NCBI GenBank assembly: GCA_022478985.1
Contig: JAKSZP010017329.1
Coordinates: 1 to 64,000 of the forward strand
Direction: 5' to 3'
Length of the DNA: 64,000 bases
From: Massospora cicadina
Taxonomy: Eukaryota > Entomophthoromycota > Entomophthoromycetes > Entomophthorales > Entomophthoraceae
Positions 24,431-34,044 of this stretch are shown piece by piece (within the stretch, counting starts at the first letter, position 1; every line of letters begins with the position of its first letter). The notes below the pieces were generated by a model. That model ran no database searches, had not been told where the DNA came from, and saw nothing but the letters and a program-made list of their open reading frames with translations. The position numbers and the translations under genes were made by a program.

Positions 24431-26712
24431 TGTGACGAACAGGCTCTCTCCAGTATGCAACAAATGAATTTGGCAAAAGAAGCCAAGTTGCAGTCCATAT
24501 AGCTGAGACTACACAAGAGAGAAACTTCCTGCTATGTGCATTGAGGCCACGATAAGTTATTAAACCATGTAGGATAGTAGCCAGAATGCTGGTTGACAAT
24601 AGTGCAATTTGTCCCGTTGACAAGGAATAGAGAGAAGCTAAAGCCTGTGCCAACTCACTATCATCATACATGTTGAATCCTGTCATACATTAAGATTTTA
24701 ATAAAAATAAAAATAAACTTATACTTTTAGTTTAATTGTCTGCAGGATTGAGAAGACAAAGTTAAAGAATCTAACTTGATTTACTGTATTATATGTGCTG
24801 GAGAATTCTAGGCAATCTCATGGTTTAAAAAAGCTTGAAAAATTAAAAAAATGCCTTGTTTAAAACCTGAGCTTAAATTAGTACTAATGGGGTTTCAAAC
24901 TTGAAAGTTTTCAACTTTTGGCCTGCTTATGATATCCAAACTCCAGATTCTGACTATTTTTTTAAAAAACTCCATACTTTATTAAATAAATTTAAGGGAA
25001 AGTAAGAGGGAAGGGTGGAATATAGGCGATTTGGCTGAGGGTAAAAAAGACTGGGGATTCAGGCCGCTAGAGTTCTAGCACCTCTATCCATTGCTGATCA
25101 GTGATCGCCATTGCTAGCCACAGTTCTAGTAGCGGCAGGCTTACAAATTATACTATTCTAAGATGATTAGTAGCTTCATCTCATGCAATAAGCAATCTGG
25201 CGGGGAAAGCCAAATGCGTGGTCTTATAACACCTGGGGATTATGCACAAGAATTTTGAGATCTGGTGGAGCTGATCAGAGATAATCCAAATGGTCTTCTA
25301 TACCAAACCTCTGTGATGGGGGCACTTGTTGCTCATAACCTTGACGACGAGCGCACAGTGAATTACCCATACACAATACTGGTAAATGAAGGCTCATAGT
25401 TGGATCTGAGCCATTCTCAGGGTTTTTGTAAAGAACAGGTCCTGTGATGGATGTATACCTGGAGGCAAATGATCGCCTGATAGGATGTATTGCATCGTGT
25501 ACCAGTATTTTTTGAACACAGCACATTCATAATAGTGATGTGCTATGTCTGCTTCAAGTTTGGTCCCCAATATAGAGTCACCCCAACCTTGGTTGGTCTT
25601 CAATTGATCATCTTGGTTTGGTGATTGGATATTTGGGATTGGCTGTTGATGCATTGTCAAGCTATGGCCCCCTGTCAGAATGCCTTTATTGGGGATTATA
25701 CTTAATTGCATATTAGGCATTCTGCCCAATGAGTTACTCATGCTACCAAATCAATTTTGGTTGGGGACCATTCACCCCCCTGACTGGGCTGTTTCAGGGT
25801 TAGCACCCAACTTGTTCTTCACCCAAATACGCTGAGCTGATTCAGTAAGTTTCTCCATATTGGAAAAAACTTTTTATTGCTTGACTCCATTAGTTTGAAT
25901 TGCTGTTTTTTGTTATTCAAATCTGAGTCAGTTTTGGATCCTACCAACACCTCATCTGGGTTTTTTTCTTTATTGACAAGAGTTTTCTCACCCTGAGAGA
26001 CCCCAGTCCCCCCTGCTGATTGAGGTTCACTGGGGAATATTCCCGACTCCACTGTTCTTGGTATTGGGCCTCACTCCCAGAAGGTTGCGTTTGTCATCTG
26101 GGTGTCAGTGGGCATTGATCCTAAGGAGTTGACCCCATCATTTGCGCTATTCATTAGTGTTCTGTGACCCATCTCCATGTTTGTTTGTTTCATAGTCATT
26201 CATGTCACCAGTTTGTTACTTGGCGCATATGTGGTGGAATGCCCAGCCCTGTTTCTAGTCATGTTGGGGCTTGGGCCATCGGGAAAGTCGGCAGATGGTT
26301 CATCCATCTCAATGAACTTGGTTTTATTATTAATAAAACCCACCATCAGCGTGGGCAAGTCGTCCATTTCTATGTGCTGCACACAGATGGGCGGCTTGCC
26401 TTCCCTACGCTTGGTTGGTTGGCCTTTGTTCACTGTCTATAAAACTGCAGTGTGGTATGGCAGTTGGTTGCTCTCTCAATTCTTGTTCAATTCACTTTTT
26501 GTTATAAAAAGTGATATTTGTGAGACCCAGATTCTGACTATTGGACTTAAATGTATTATTGGAATTACTATTCATATCATATTTCCAAACTGAACCATCT
26601 CAAATTTGATTAAATCTCATGGCTGAACTTTGGAACTCTTTCTCCGTACTCTTATTGGTAGCCCTAAAGGTAAGGATCATATGGCGGTCAGGTAGGATCT
26701 TGACCGTTACAT
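24431..26712 (-). repeat. C 3' LTR, interrupted
   Basis: Segments 24431-24958 and about 26543-26712 together match 29761-30457. On the plus strand it starts TGTGACGAAC and ends CGGTCAGGTAGGATCTTGACCGTTACA in pieces. The intact leader frame (start 24686, MTGFNMYDDSELAQALASL) ends at the LTR edge and then enters B1 sequence. The gap is the LINE-like insertion. Confidence 0.85.
24959..26526 (-). mobile_element. LINE-like insertion in C 3' LTR, about 1.57 kb
   Basis: Flanked by a 16-bp duplication CCAGATTCTGACTATT (24943-24958 and 26527-26542). The other LTR copy has the site once, uninterrupted. At the left edge the minus strand ends in TTTTTTAAAAAAA, an A-rich tail; AATAAAG lies 13 bases upstream. 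Such long duplications and tails mark non-LTR retrotransposition, not LTR elements. Minus-strand text includes a polar ORF1-like part (MESGIFPSEPQSAGG, 26052) and an AHHYYECAVFKKYW piece (about 25505-25545) like the C-terminal zinc domain of LINE RTs. No RT core, so probably an internally deleted or truncated copy. The family is not recognised. Confidence 0.65.
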
Positions 26713-26726
26713 CACCCCTGAGAGGT
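26713..26726 (-). promoter_or_regulatory. C polypurine tract
   Basis: Minus-strand CTCAGGGGTGA immediately precedes the LTR start TGTAACGGTCAAG. A weak but correctly placed purine tract. Confidence 0.6.
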
Positions 26727-26774
26727 GAGATTTGAGCTTACAAAGAAGTTACTAATTTTCTGAGGGAAATGAGT

Positions 26775-28075
26775 ACACTATTCCTCTGATTGCCAAGTTG
26801 ATTCTTTGACAGGATAACCAGACCATTCAACTAAGAAATACCGCCTCCCTTTCTTAATCTTAGAGTCCAATATCATTTCAACCTCAAATTCATCACCTTC
26901 TGAATTCTCTAGATTTACTGGACCTGGTTTTTCTTGAGATCTATCTTCAAACTTCCTCAGCTGTGAAATATGAAACACAAGATGAGCTTTTGATCCTGGA
27001 GGAAGATCTAATTCAAATGCCACCTCATTAATAGGATGAACAATTCTGAATGGCCCTAGCCTATAGGGGCCCATCTTCCGTCATCTGACTGGCAGTGAGT
27101 AATTCTTTGCATTTAATAAAACCAAATCCCCTTTCTTTAGCATAGGTCCTTTAGAACGTCTCTTATCATCCTTGAACTTTTGATAACCAATGGCTTTTAT
27201 GAGGTTGTTCTTCAAAGATTTAATGTTCTCATGAATGCCCTGGACCAGACTGTCTGCAGCTGGATTGATTCCTTCTACCTCACCTTCATATACCCTAGGG
27301 TGCTGGCCATGATTTGCAAAAAATGGGGTCACACCCGTAGATGAGTGGACATGGTTGTTATAAGCAAATTGTGCAAAATGGATCCAACTTACCCAGTCAT
27401 CTTGGCACGCTGATGTGTAGCAACGAAGGTAGTGTTCCAAAATCTGGTTGATCCTCTTAGTTTGCCCATCATATTGTGGGTGATATGATGAGGAACGGCA
27501 GGGTTTAATTTTCAAATTGCTTAATAAATGTTCCCAGTATTAATATATAAACTGAGGTCCGCGATCTGAGACAATTTCATCTGGGATGCCATATCTGGAG
27601 AACACTTCTTCCATAAAAATCTGTGCTGAATCTCTTGTAGTAATCTTCTCATTACAAGGGAAAAACTCAGCATATTTAGTGAGCCTATCTACCATAACCA
27701 TAATTGAATTAAACTCTTTTGTTCTAGGTAAACCAACAATGAAATCTACACTAAGTGATGACCATGGCCTTGAAGGTATCTGTAAAGGCTTCAGTTTCCC
27801 CTGGGGTTGTTGGTGTGAAGGATTAGATCTTGCACAAGTTAGGAATGATGAAATATACTTCCGAACAAGTGTGGTTAAACCTGGCCAAGAATTGTGACGA
27901 GCTATAAGTTCAAGCGTCTTTTCAACCCCAGGATGACCTGCCAAGGGATGGTCATGGCAAGCCTTAACTTCCTTAAGTTTCAAACCTTTAGAAGGGATCC
28001 ATAGCAAAATCTTGTGGAAGATAACTCCATCTTGTAGAGAAAACTCACGGTGATCATCTGACTTAGTACCCTCCT
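26775..28075 (-). pseudogene. C integrase with GPY/F and chromodomain
   Basis: From 28007: HDHPLAGHPGVEKTLELI and CARSNPS give the zinc-binding H2C part; SVDFIVGLPRTKEFNS (first D), VDRLTKYAEFFPC, EIVSDRGPQFIY (second D), a stop at 27540, then SSYHPQYDGQTKRINQILE, where the third acidic residue has become K. AQFAYNNHVHSSTGVTPFF follows. GPYRLGPFRIVHPINEVAFE and HLVFHISQLRKFE (26940-27074) form the GPY/F module. The chromodomain is EVEMILDSKIKKGRRYFLV with EWSGYPVKESTW (26780-26880), a histone-mark-reading module thought to steer integration. Confidence 0.9.
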
Positions 28076-28750
28076 TTAGTTCAATAAAAGTTTTCTTCCA
28101 AATTCTGATGTTTTCTGGGCTCTATGTACCTTCTTCTTGAAGATATGAGAACCTTCATCAATCAGCTTCTGCTGTGTCATATCTTTAACATAAGTCTCTA
28201 AATCATCTTTGGCTTTTGGGTTCAGTGGGTATACTGGGCTACCTTGTGGTAACACAGCACCTTCCTTGAAATTGAATAAAAATGCTAGGTGGCTTGTAGC
28301 TGGTAATAAAGAGGTCCCTTTTGTCCCAAACAAGTGTGCATATTTCCAGCATTCTTCAGGAAGATGTTCATGTGGGTTGTTCGCCAATTCTACACTCATT
28401 ATTGAAATGATTGACTTATTTACCTCAAACGCTAAAGAAACCGGCTCATCATTTGATGGATTGAGATTTGCTTTATGGGAGCTTAGATCAAAAGATGGGG
28501 AAAAACGATACCACCATCTCATACCCAAGATCATGTGGTAAGGTAAGTTTCTTAATACACTAAAGTCCTCTTCAAATGAGTAGTCCTTTTGATACAGGGT
28601 TAGCAAGGAGTCCGTTTTCCAAACTTTTGAAATCTTGGTGGCATCTGCCAACGTTACTGTACCCTTTTGGTAGACTTTTAGACCTAAGAATTCTTCTAGC
28701 TCCATGTCAATATAATTTTCACCCGCCCCTGTGTAAACCAATGCCAACAT
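28076..28750 (-). pseudogene. C protease-like region and RT start, then deletion
   Basis: An open frame of 224 codons. The N-terminal LALVYTGAGENYIDMELEEF corresponds to LxDxGA.. of chromovirus proteases, but the catalytic D has become Y. LRNLPYHMILGMRWWYRFSP is the conserved GMxWW block shared with B1 and J. The RT entry NFKEGAVLPQGSPVYPLNP, DLETYVKDM and LIDEGSHIFK follows, then text breaks into integrase. About 1.5 kb of RT and RNase H expected for the family is absent. Confidence 0.8.
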
Positions 28751-29702
28751 ATTGATGGACTGTATAGAAAACTCTTGTTTCAGTGTAAAGGGAATTAAGA
28801 TATAAGGATAAGCAGAAGTATGATGGTTTAATTTTTGAGATGGAATTTCTTATCACGAAGACTGTATACAGCATTCTTTGAATTTTCTGGTGCTTGAGCT
28901 TGATTTGGCTGGACTTTGAGATCAGTTCGCTGGTTAGATAAAGGATATCCCTTATCCTTTTTAGACTTAAATGGTTCTGAACTTGCCCTACAAAACTTAC
29001 CTGACTCCTCCATTGAGGTAGCAAAACGTTCCTCCTCCTTATTGGAATTGATCATAACTAGATGTCTCTCCACTTGTAGGGCTAGGGTGAGCTCCTTTTC
29101 AAAACTATCTGTTTGAGGAGATGCCACTAATGACAAAAGTAAATCTTGATTAAGATGTTGACGGAACAATCTTGGGATTTTTGACTCTGGTACTCTGGCC
29201 GCCTTAGCCAATGGAGTGAACAAGCGGGCATATTCATTGACTGAATGGGGACCTTGTCTCAAAGCCAATAATGCAGCCCATGCTGCGTCCTGAGCCTCAT
29301 CAGGAGCAGCGGCCTGCTCCACCAGATTTAAACATTCCTCCAAAGAGTTAGGGAGTAAGGTCTGCATATCAATAAGCTGAGATAACCAAACAGCCAGATG
29401 GTCTGGAAGTGCCTATAGAATGGTTTTAAGTTGGTTTGGAAATGAAATGAACCACCAGCTGCTAATGTAAGATGAGCTTGAGGTTTCTCACGCATAAATA
29501 ACTCTTGAATCAGATTGAATTCTGAGGCTTCCAAGCTCATCAATGATGATTTACTAATCTCTTTTCCAGCCCTTGGATTTGAATATCTTGTACTCTGTTG
29601 ACTTCTAAACATGCGGACAATTTCATGCATGAGGAAAGCTAAGGAGAACACAACCATCAAAACTGTGGTAGTGTGACTATGCCAGATAGGGATCATTCTC
29701 AC
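28751..29702 (-). pseudogene. C gag
   Basis: Two overlapping frames. 29702-29328 has a hydrophobic segment TVLMVVFSLAFLMHEIVRM, then SLMSLEASEFNLIQELF, TLAAGGSFHFQTNLKPFYRH, IWLFG. 29367-28828 has LPNSLEECLNLVEQAAAPDE, AAWAALLALRQGPHSVNEYA, FTPLAKAARVPESKIPRLF, LTLALQVERHLVMI: the retrotransposon Gag capsid C-terminal pattern, with lysine-rich text after it. Gag would coat the RNA. The membrane-like segment at its start is unusual. Confidence 0.8.
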
Positions 29703-30016
29703 TTCTGGTTCTGTAGTTGTTCCCCAAAGTACTGAGAAAAATTGTTAGAACTTCGTTTAATATGACGAACAGACTCTCTCCAGTATGCAACAAATGAATT
29801 TGGCAAAAGAAGCCAAGTTGCAGTCCATATAGCTGAGACTACACAAGAGAGAAACTTCCTGCTATGTGCATTGAGGCCACGATCAGTTATTAAACCATGT
29901 AGGATAGTAGCCAGAATGCTGGTTGACAATAGTGCAATTTGTCCCGTTGACAAGGAATAGAGAGAAGCTAAAGCCTGTGCCAACTCACTATCATCATACA
30001 TGTTGAATCCTGTCAT
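29699..30016 (-). CDS. C LTR-encoded hydrophobic leader crossing the LTR edge
   Basis: 105 codons, intact. It starts in the 5' LTR at 30016 (MTGFNMYDDSELAQALASL), runs 256 bases to the LTR edge at 29761 and 62 bases into the internal region. Two hydrophobic segments: residues 16-42 (around QIALLSTSILATI) and 56-79 (IWTATWLLLPNSFVAYWRE). The LTR edge splits an isoleucine codon after its first base (residue 86). B1 and J encode counterparts in the same place and phase. A stop at 29699 separates it from the gag frame, which opens in another frame at 29702. I infer an N-terminal membrane anchor or leader for Gag; no known family is recognised. Confidence 0.65.
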   Translation of the reverse strand: MTGFNMYDDSELAQALASLYSLSTGQIALLSTSILATILHGLITDRGLNAHSRKFLSCVVSAIWTATWLLLPNSFVAYWRESVRHIKRSSNNFSQYFGEQLQNQK

Positions 30017-30457
30017 ACATTAAGAATATAATAAAAATAAAAATAAACTTAAACTTTTAGTTTATTTGTCTGCAGGATTGAGAAAACAAAGTTAAAGAAT
30101 CTAACTTGATTTACTGTATTATATGTGCTGGAGAATGCTAGGCACTCTCATGGTTTAAAAAAGCTTAAAAAATTAAAAAAATGCCTTGTTCAAAACCTGA
30201 GCTTAAATTAGTACTAATGGGGTTTCGAACTGGAAAGTTTCCGACTTTTGGCCTGCTTATGAGATCCGAACTCCAGATTCCAACTATCAAACTTAAATGC
30301 ATTATTGGAATTATTATTCATATCATATTTCCAAACTGAACCATCTCGAATTTAATTAAATCTCTTGGCTTAACTTTAAAACTCCCTCTCCATACTCTTA
30401 TTAAAAGCCCTAAAGGTAAGGACCATATGGCGGTCAGGTAGGACCTTGACCGTTACA
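29761..30457 (-). repeat. C 5' LTR
   Basis: 697 bp. Minus strand starts TGTAACGGTCAAGGTCC and ends GTTCGTCATA (CA has become TA; the 3' copy ends CACA). Followed on the minus strand by TTAAACGAAGTTCTAAC, the presumed primer site, which lacks TGG. Carries an uninterrupted version of the target site of the LINE-like insertion. Confidence 0.9.
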
Positions 30458-30944
30458 CCCTTGACCTGGAATGAAAATGTAAAAGATCCCATAGGGGAAA
30501 AGGTGAGTCTCCAATAGGGCCAAATACATAAACAAAGTCACTTTATTTGGCTGGTAACGCTACCTCCTGCATCCCACCAAAACTCCTGCACCCACTTGGG
30601 ACTTTGCTCCCAACCTCCATCTTCCACCTCATCTGGGGCCCAATCTGTGGCGTCAAGGTAATTATCTTATGTTTCAAATCTATCTGGGGCTGGAAACGAT
30701 GCCACCATTGCATCCCCAGTACCACAGGATGGGCCAGGTTTCTGATTGCACAGAAACCCTCTTTCAACCAAAACAGGTCCTGCCAGATGACTACCAGGGG
30801 CTCTAAACGCCATGATGGAGCTCTCCTAGACACATCGGTGAACACCACCTCCAGTCCCCTCTTCATCTCCAACTTTAAACGTTCTGCTAAGATGAACTCC
30901 ACATAGTTTTCTTCAACCCCTATATCCAACAGGGCCAGCAACTT
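30458..30944 (-). pseudogene. B1 protease
   Basis: An open frame of 132 codons from 30941: LALLDIGVEENYVEFILAER corresponds to the chromovirus protease active site (LLDIG), then VTDVSRRAP-like text, LRNLAHPVVLGMQWWHRFQ (the GMxWW block shared with C and J) and HKIITLTPQIGP. B1 continues leftwards across C into RT at 24430. The catalytic aspartate is present; the family usually has DSGA rather than DIGV. It would process Gag-Pol. Confidence 0.75.
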
Positions 30945-32182
30945 CTCTGTTCAACCATGCAAAAATAACTCCACTAGAATAGATAACCTAGAAAAAGTGA
31001 AGAAGCAGATTTAATGTTTGAAGCTTTCTCAGATTGCAATCTGCAGGTAAGGTAGGTCTAGGGCTATAACTCTTCCTGGGTCCCTGACCTGTTCTTCCCA
31101 ACTCCTCCCCATTTCCTTGGTGGAACCTCCGTGGATATTCCCAAACTTCTTGGGTGATCTCTGCCAACCTCCTCGACTTCTGCTGGCCACTGTGGGTGAC
31201 TGGTCCCTTCCTGGGGACATAGAATCTTCCTGCCAGTTTTGCACCAAAGACAATTGTTTTTTCACCTGCACCGCAAGTACAATTTCTTCTGCCAATGAAC
31301 TCTAAACCTTAGCAGCCACCATGGCAGCTAACCTATCCACTTGCAGCCCCTGTCTGAACATTTGCAATGATTGCAAATCTGAGAATCATGCTGCTTTTGC
31401 CAATGTATGTAAAATCCGCCCATATTCTTCAACCAATCCTTGGCTCTGACACACCATCAGCAAAGCTGACCATGATTCATCCTGCACCTCATCCAGGTAG
31501 GCAGCCCAGTTGTTTTAATCAACACATTCATCCATGGATCCTGGAAGGTGACCTTTTCCTTAACCAACTCTTGCACCCACCTGGCCAAATCCAAGGGTAG
31601 TGCTTCCATAATTTGCACAATATGCAGCGAGAAAGGGGTCTCACCTCTCGTTGCTTGAGCCAACTGCGCCTGAAAATGAAACTGTGACACCGCTTGGTGA
31701 ACTTTCTCTAAAGCTTCTATGGGAAAAGCAGCCCGACCTTTTGATGATGTAGAACCTCCCTGTCATTCCTCCATTTTTATGGGTCCCATGCCACTCACTT
31801 GAACCACCTCTCTTATTATGAAGGATAGTAAGAAACTCACTATCACCACAGTCATCACATGGCAATACCATTTCTCCCCTCCTGGAGCTACCACCTCTTC
31901 CTGGGGCCCCCGCAAAACTGACAAAAAACTATTTAAGTTGCATTTAATGTAAAGGGAAGGTTTGCGCCAATACGCAACAAATAAATTGGGCAGTAAGAGC
32001 CATGTTACTGACCATACTATGGATAGGCCTGCAGAAGCCCATCCTTGAACCACCATGCCTTGTCATTGCCACATATCCTCATACCACTGTTCCCATGACG
32101 CTGCACATCACCATAAAAGTCTGGGACCAGAAAGGGCCAATAATGACGCCAACGCCACACTGAGCTCACTGGTTGAGCTCAT
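30945..32182 (-). pseudogene. B1 leader plus gag, starting inside the 5' LTR
   Basis: Reading starts at 32182 in the LTR: MSSTSELSVALASLLALSG, two stops, then VWSVTWLLLPNLFVAYWRK (about 31960-32020). It crosses the LTR edge at 31948 inside an isoleucine codon and goes on without a stop to 31763, including a second hydrophobic segment TVVIVSFLLSFIIREVVQV (31796-31852). Gag proper follows: EALEKVHQAVSQFHFQAQL-like text (31660-31720), MEALPLDLARWVQELVKEK (31550-31610) and WCKTGRK and arginine-rich text (31050-31250). Capsid-like but broken by several stops. Confidence 0.7.
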
Positions 32183-32592
32183 ATTTCCGATATGATCCAC
32201 TTAATATTTTAAATAAAATAATATTTTCTTTTAACAAGCAAGTTTTCCTTTATTCAATTTCTTTTTACTTGTAGAAGACGCAACAGCCCTTCAGGGCCGC
32301 AACATCCTCCCCTAAATAGTGCCCTGCTAGTATGAATAAGATAATCCTCAGTTAAGCTCTTTTGAGCACCATCCAACGCATCATTTGCAAAGATTTTACA
32401 TCATACCAGATCACCATCCACGCCATGTGTAAGCTCGATATCATTCTAAAGATGCAATTCAGGTTTGGGATGGCAAATTTTCCCAATTCTGACCTTCCTG
32501 AGTTTGATGCTCTTTGGATCAGGTCCACGTTTGGATCAAATGACACCTAATCCGAAGCAATGTATGGATCAGGTGCCCCCTGATCCATTACA
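31948..32592 (-). repeat. B1 5' LTR
   Basis: 645 bp, plus-strand ends TGTAAAGGG and CCATTACA. Matches the 3' LTR 14790-15440 and the solo LTR 37678-38328. On the minus strand it is followed by TTAAATGCAACTTAAATAG, the presumed primer site, which resembles that of C but not the TGG type of group 1. Confidence 0.9.
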
Positions 32593-33272
32593 TTGAGGAG
32601 TTAAAGATGTGGAAGGAGCTTAAAAAGTTGTTGGATTCTGAATTGCTGGTGTCATCACAAAGCCCTTGGCTATCCCTGCTTCTACTGTAAAGAAGAAAAA
32701 TGGAGGTCATCAGGTAGTTATGGACTACTGTAAATTAAACAACCTCATTAAGAAGGATAGTTATCTTAACCCTGCATTGACAACTCCCTAGACCAACTAT
32801 CCAGCTCTAACTTCTTTTCTTTCATGGACCTAGCTAGAGTTATTGGCAAATGAAACTCTCCCCTCAAGATCAGGAAAAATGCGCTCTTATTTTCAGTGAG
32901 AGTCTCTTTCAGCCTGCCCAACTACCTTAAGGGTTATGCAACGCCCCTGCAACTTTCCAGCAAGCCATGGACCATATCTTGCAGAATCTGAAGTTAAGAT
33001 GCATAATTGTTTATCTCAATAACATTATGGTGTTCTCAAATACCTTCAAAGAACATCTTATCCAAAAATAAGGCTGTGTTTAAGCGCCGACGTGAGGCCA
33101 ACATCAAGTTAAAGCCCTCCAAGTGCACATTTTTATGGAGGAAAATAGAAAACCTTGGACACGCAATCTCTCAATATGGGATTCAGCCCCTCAAAGACAA
33201 GGTTGAAGCAATATCTAATTGCCTGCGCCATAAACCTTCATGACATCCAGGTATCTTTGGGCATGATGGGGT
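32593..33272 (+). pseudogene. A5 reverse transcriptase, second piece
   Basis: Resumes at EELKMWKELKKLLDSELLVS, then VVMDYCKLNNLIKKDSY, frameshifted LARVIGK, CNAPATFQQAMDHILQNLKL (32940-33000) and an active site decayed to IVYLNNIMVFSNTF. LKPSKCTFLWRKIENLGHAI (33112-33171) follows. Ends at GMMG, 33272, where the A3 LTR starts. TTGAG at 32593 is the B1 target duplication. Confidence 0.8.
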
Positions 33273-34044
33273 TGTTGGATTTTGGCATAGGGTGATGCTC
33301 GCTAGGTGCTTGTTTTGCAAAGTCCAACAATAGGGGAATTGTCCCACTAAAAATTTAATATAACTAAACTATAGAAACTTGATAAATGTGAGTTTTATAA
33401 AGTTTTATTAGGTGCCTCCAGGGATAAGATCAAAAAACGTCCCCTTGATATATAATTGATCAGTATTTAAAATGGATCAAGGGTTGGGGGAAATTTGAGA
33501 ATAGATTTGGAATAGCTTAGACTAGTCCAAATTAGAAAATATGGGGAAGCAGCCTAATGAAGCTTGTGATACTCACTTCATTTAGCTGAACTATGGAAGG
33601 GGAATTATAATTGGCCAAAATGTACCCATGGGGTAATGCTTTGATGAACTTCAGCCAATCCCCATTTGCGAAATTTATTGCACCTTGAGGGGACCCCTGC
33701 AACGCCTATAAAAGGGGGTGGGCCCCGCATAGGTGCTTGAAGGCACCTGGTTGAGGCTGGTGGAGTACCATCCGATGGACACCCAAGGGTCTGCTGTGGG
33801 ATCAGAGAAATCTGACTTTTCAATTTTTGGGTATTTTGCCCTTTTTATATTTGTACTAGTGTTACCCAATTAGCGGGGTTCCACTGAGAATTGGCCAAGG
33901 CTTTTGGACAATTTCCTTATTGTTAGTATTACTATTTAAATTGATATTGTTCTTGTGGACTAGTAAATGTCTGACATTTCCCCTTCTTGGCCTATTTGAA
34001 TCCACACTTTATTATCTTGAAACTGGGAGGGAAAATGTCCAACA
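33273..34044 (-). repeat. A3 3' LTR
   Basis: 772 bp with perfect terminal inverted 7-mers: plus strand starts TGTTGGA and ends TCCAACA. On the minus strand it begins TGTTGGACATTTTCC, close to TGTCAGACATTT of A2. Preceded (minus) by the purine tract CTTGAGGGGAGTGA at 34045-34058. Contains CCTTTTTATATTTG (33838) and the AGCGGGGTTCCACTGAGAAT block seen in A2 and A4 LTRs on the opposite strand. Confidence 0.85.

Larger units (their letters stand above)
24431..30457 (-). mobile_element. Element C: chromovirus inserted in B1
   Basis: Minus strand, LTRs 29761-30457 (5') and 24431-26712 (3', enlarged by an insertion). Flanks CCCTT at 24426-24430 and CCCTT at 30458-30462, a perfect 5-bp duplication. 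Order: leader and gag, protease, start of RT, integrase, GPY/F, chromodomain. RT and RNase H are missing between about 28076 and 28010, so C cannot move on its own. It lies between the protease and RT of B1. Confidence 0.9.
14790..32592 (-). mobile_element. Element B1: chromovirus inserted in A5, in three pieces
   Basis: Minus-strand element with LTRs 31948-32592 (5') and 14790-15440 (3'). Body pieces are 15441-17745, 23947-24430 and 30458-31947, separated by A2 and C. Reading across both gaps restores a single gag, protease, RT, RNase H, integrase, chromodomain order. Flanks are TTGAG at 32593-32597 and TTGTG at 14785-14789, a 5-bp duplication with one change. The A5 host reads through the empty site. 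A third LTR copy is the solo LTR at 37678. Confidence 0.85.
11302..33272 (+). mobile_element. Element A5: gypsy element inserted in A1, in two pieces
   Basis: Pieces 11302-14789 and 32593-33272, plus strand. The 5' LTR opens with TGTCAGACA, the same opening as the A2 and A4 LTRs, inside the A1 integrase. The polyprotein reads gag, protease and pre-RT up to ...YCKLKV at 14789, then resumes with EELKMWKELKKLLDSELL at 32593, so B1 inserted at the RT N-terminal helix. It is cut again at 33272 by A3, in the GMMGY(Y) motif after the RT. RNase H, integrase and 3' LTR are not found in the window. Confidence 0.8.

Noticed and set aside
26177..26593. Plus-strand frame of 138 codons across the LINE-like insertion edge
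   Set aside because: It crosses the insertion boundary at 26527, so it cannot be an old gene; it is the reverse of the ORF1-like text.
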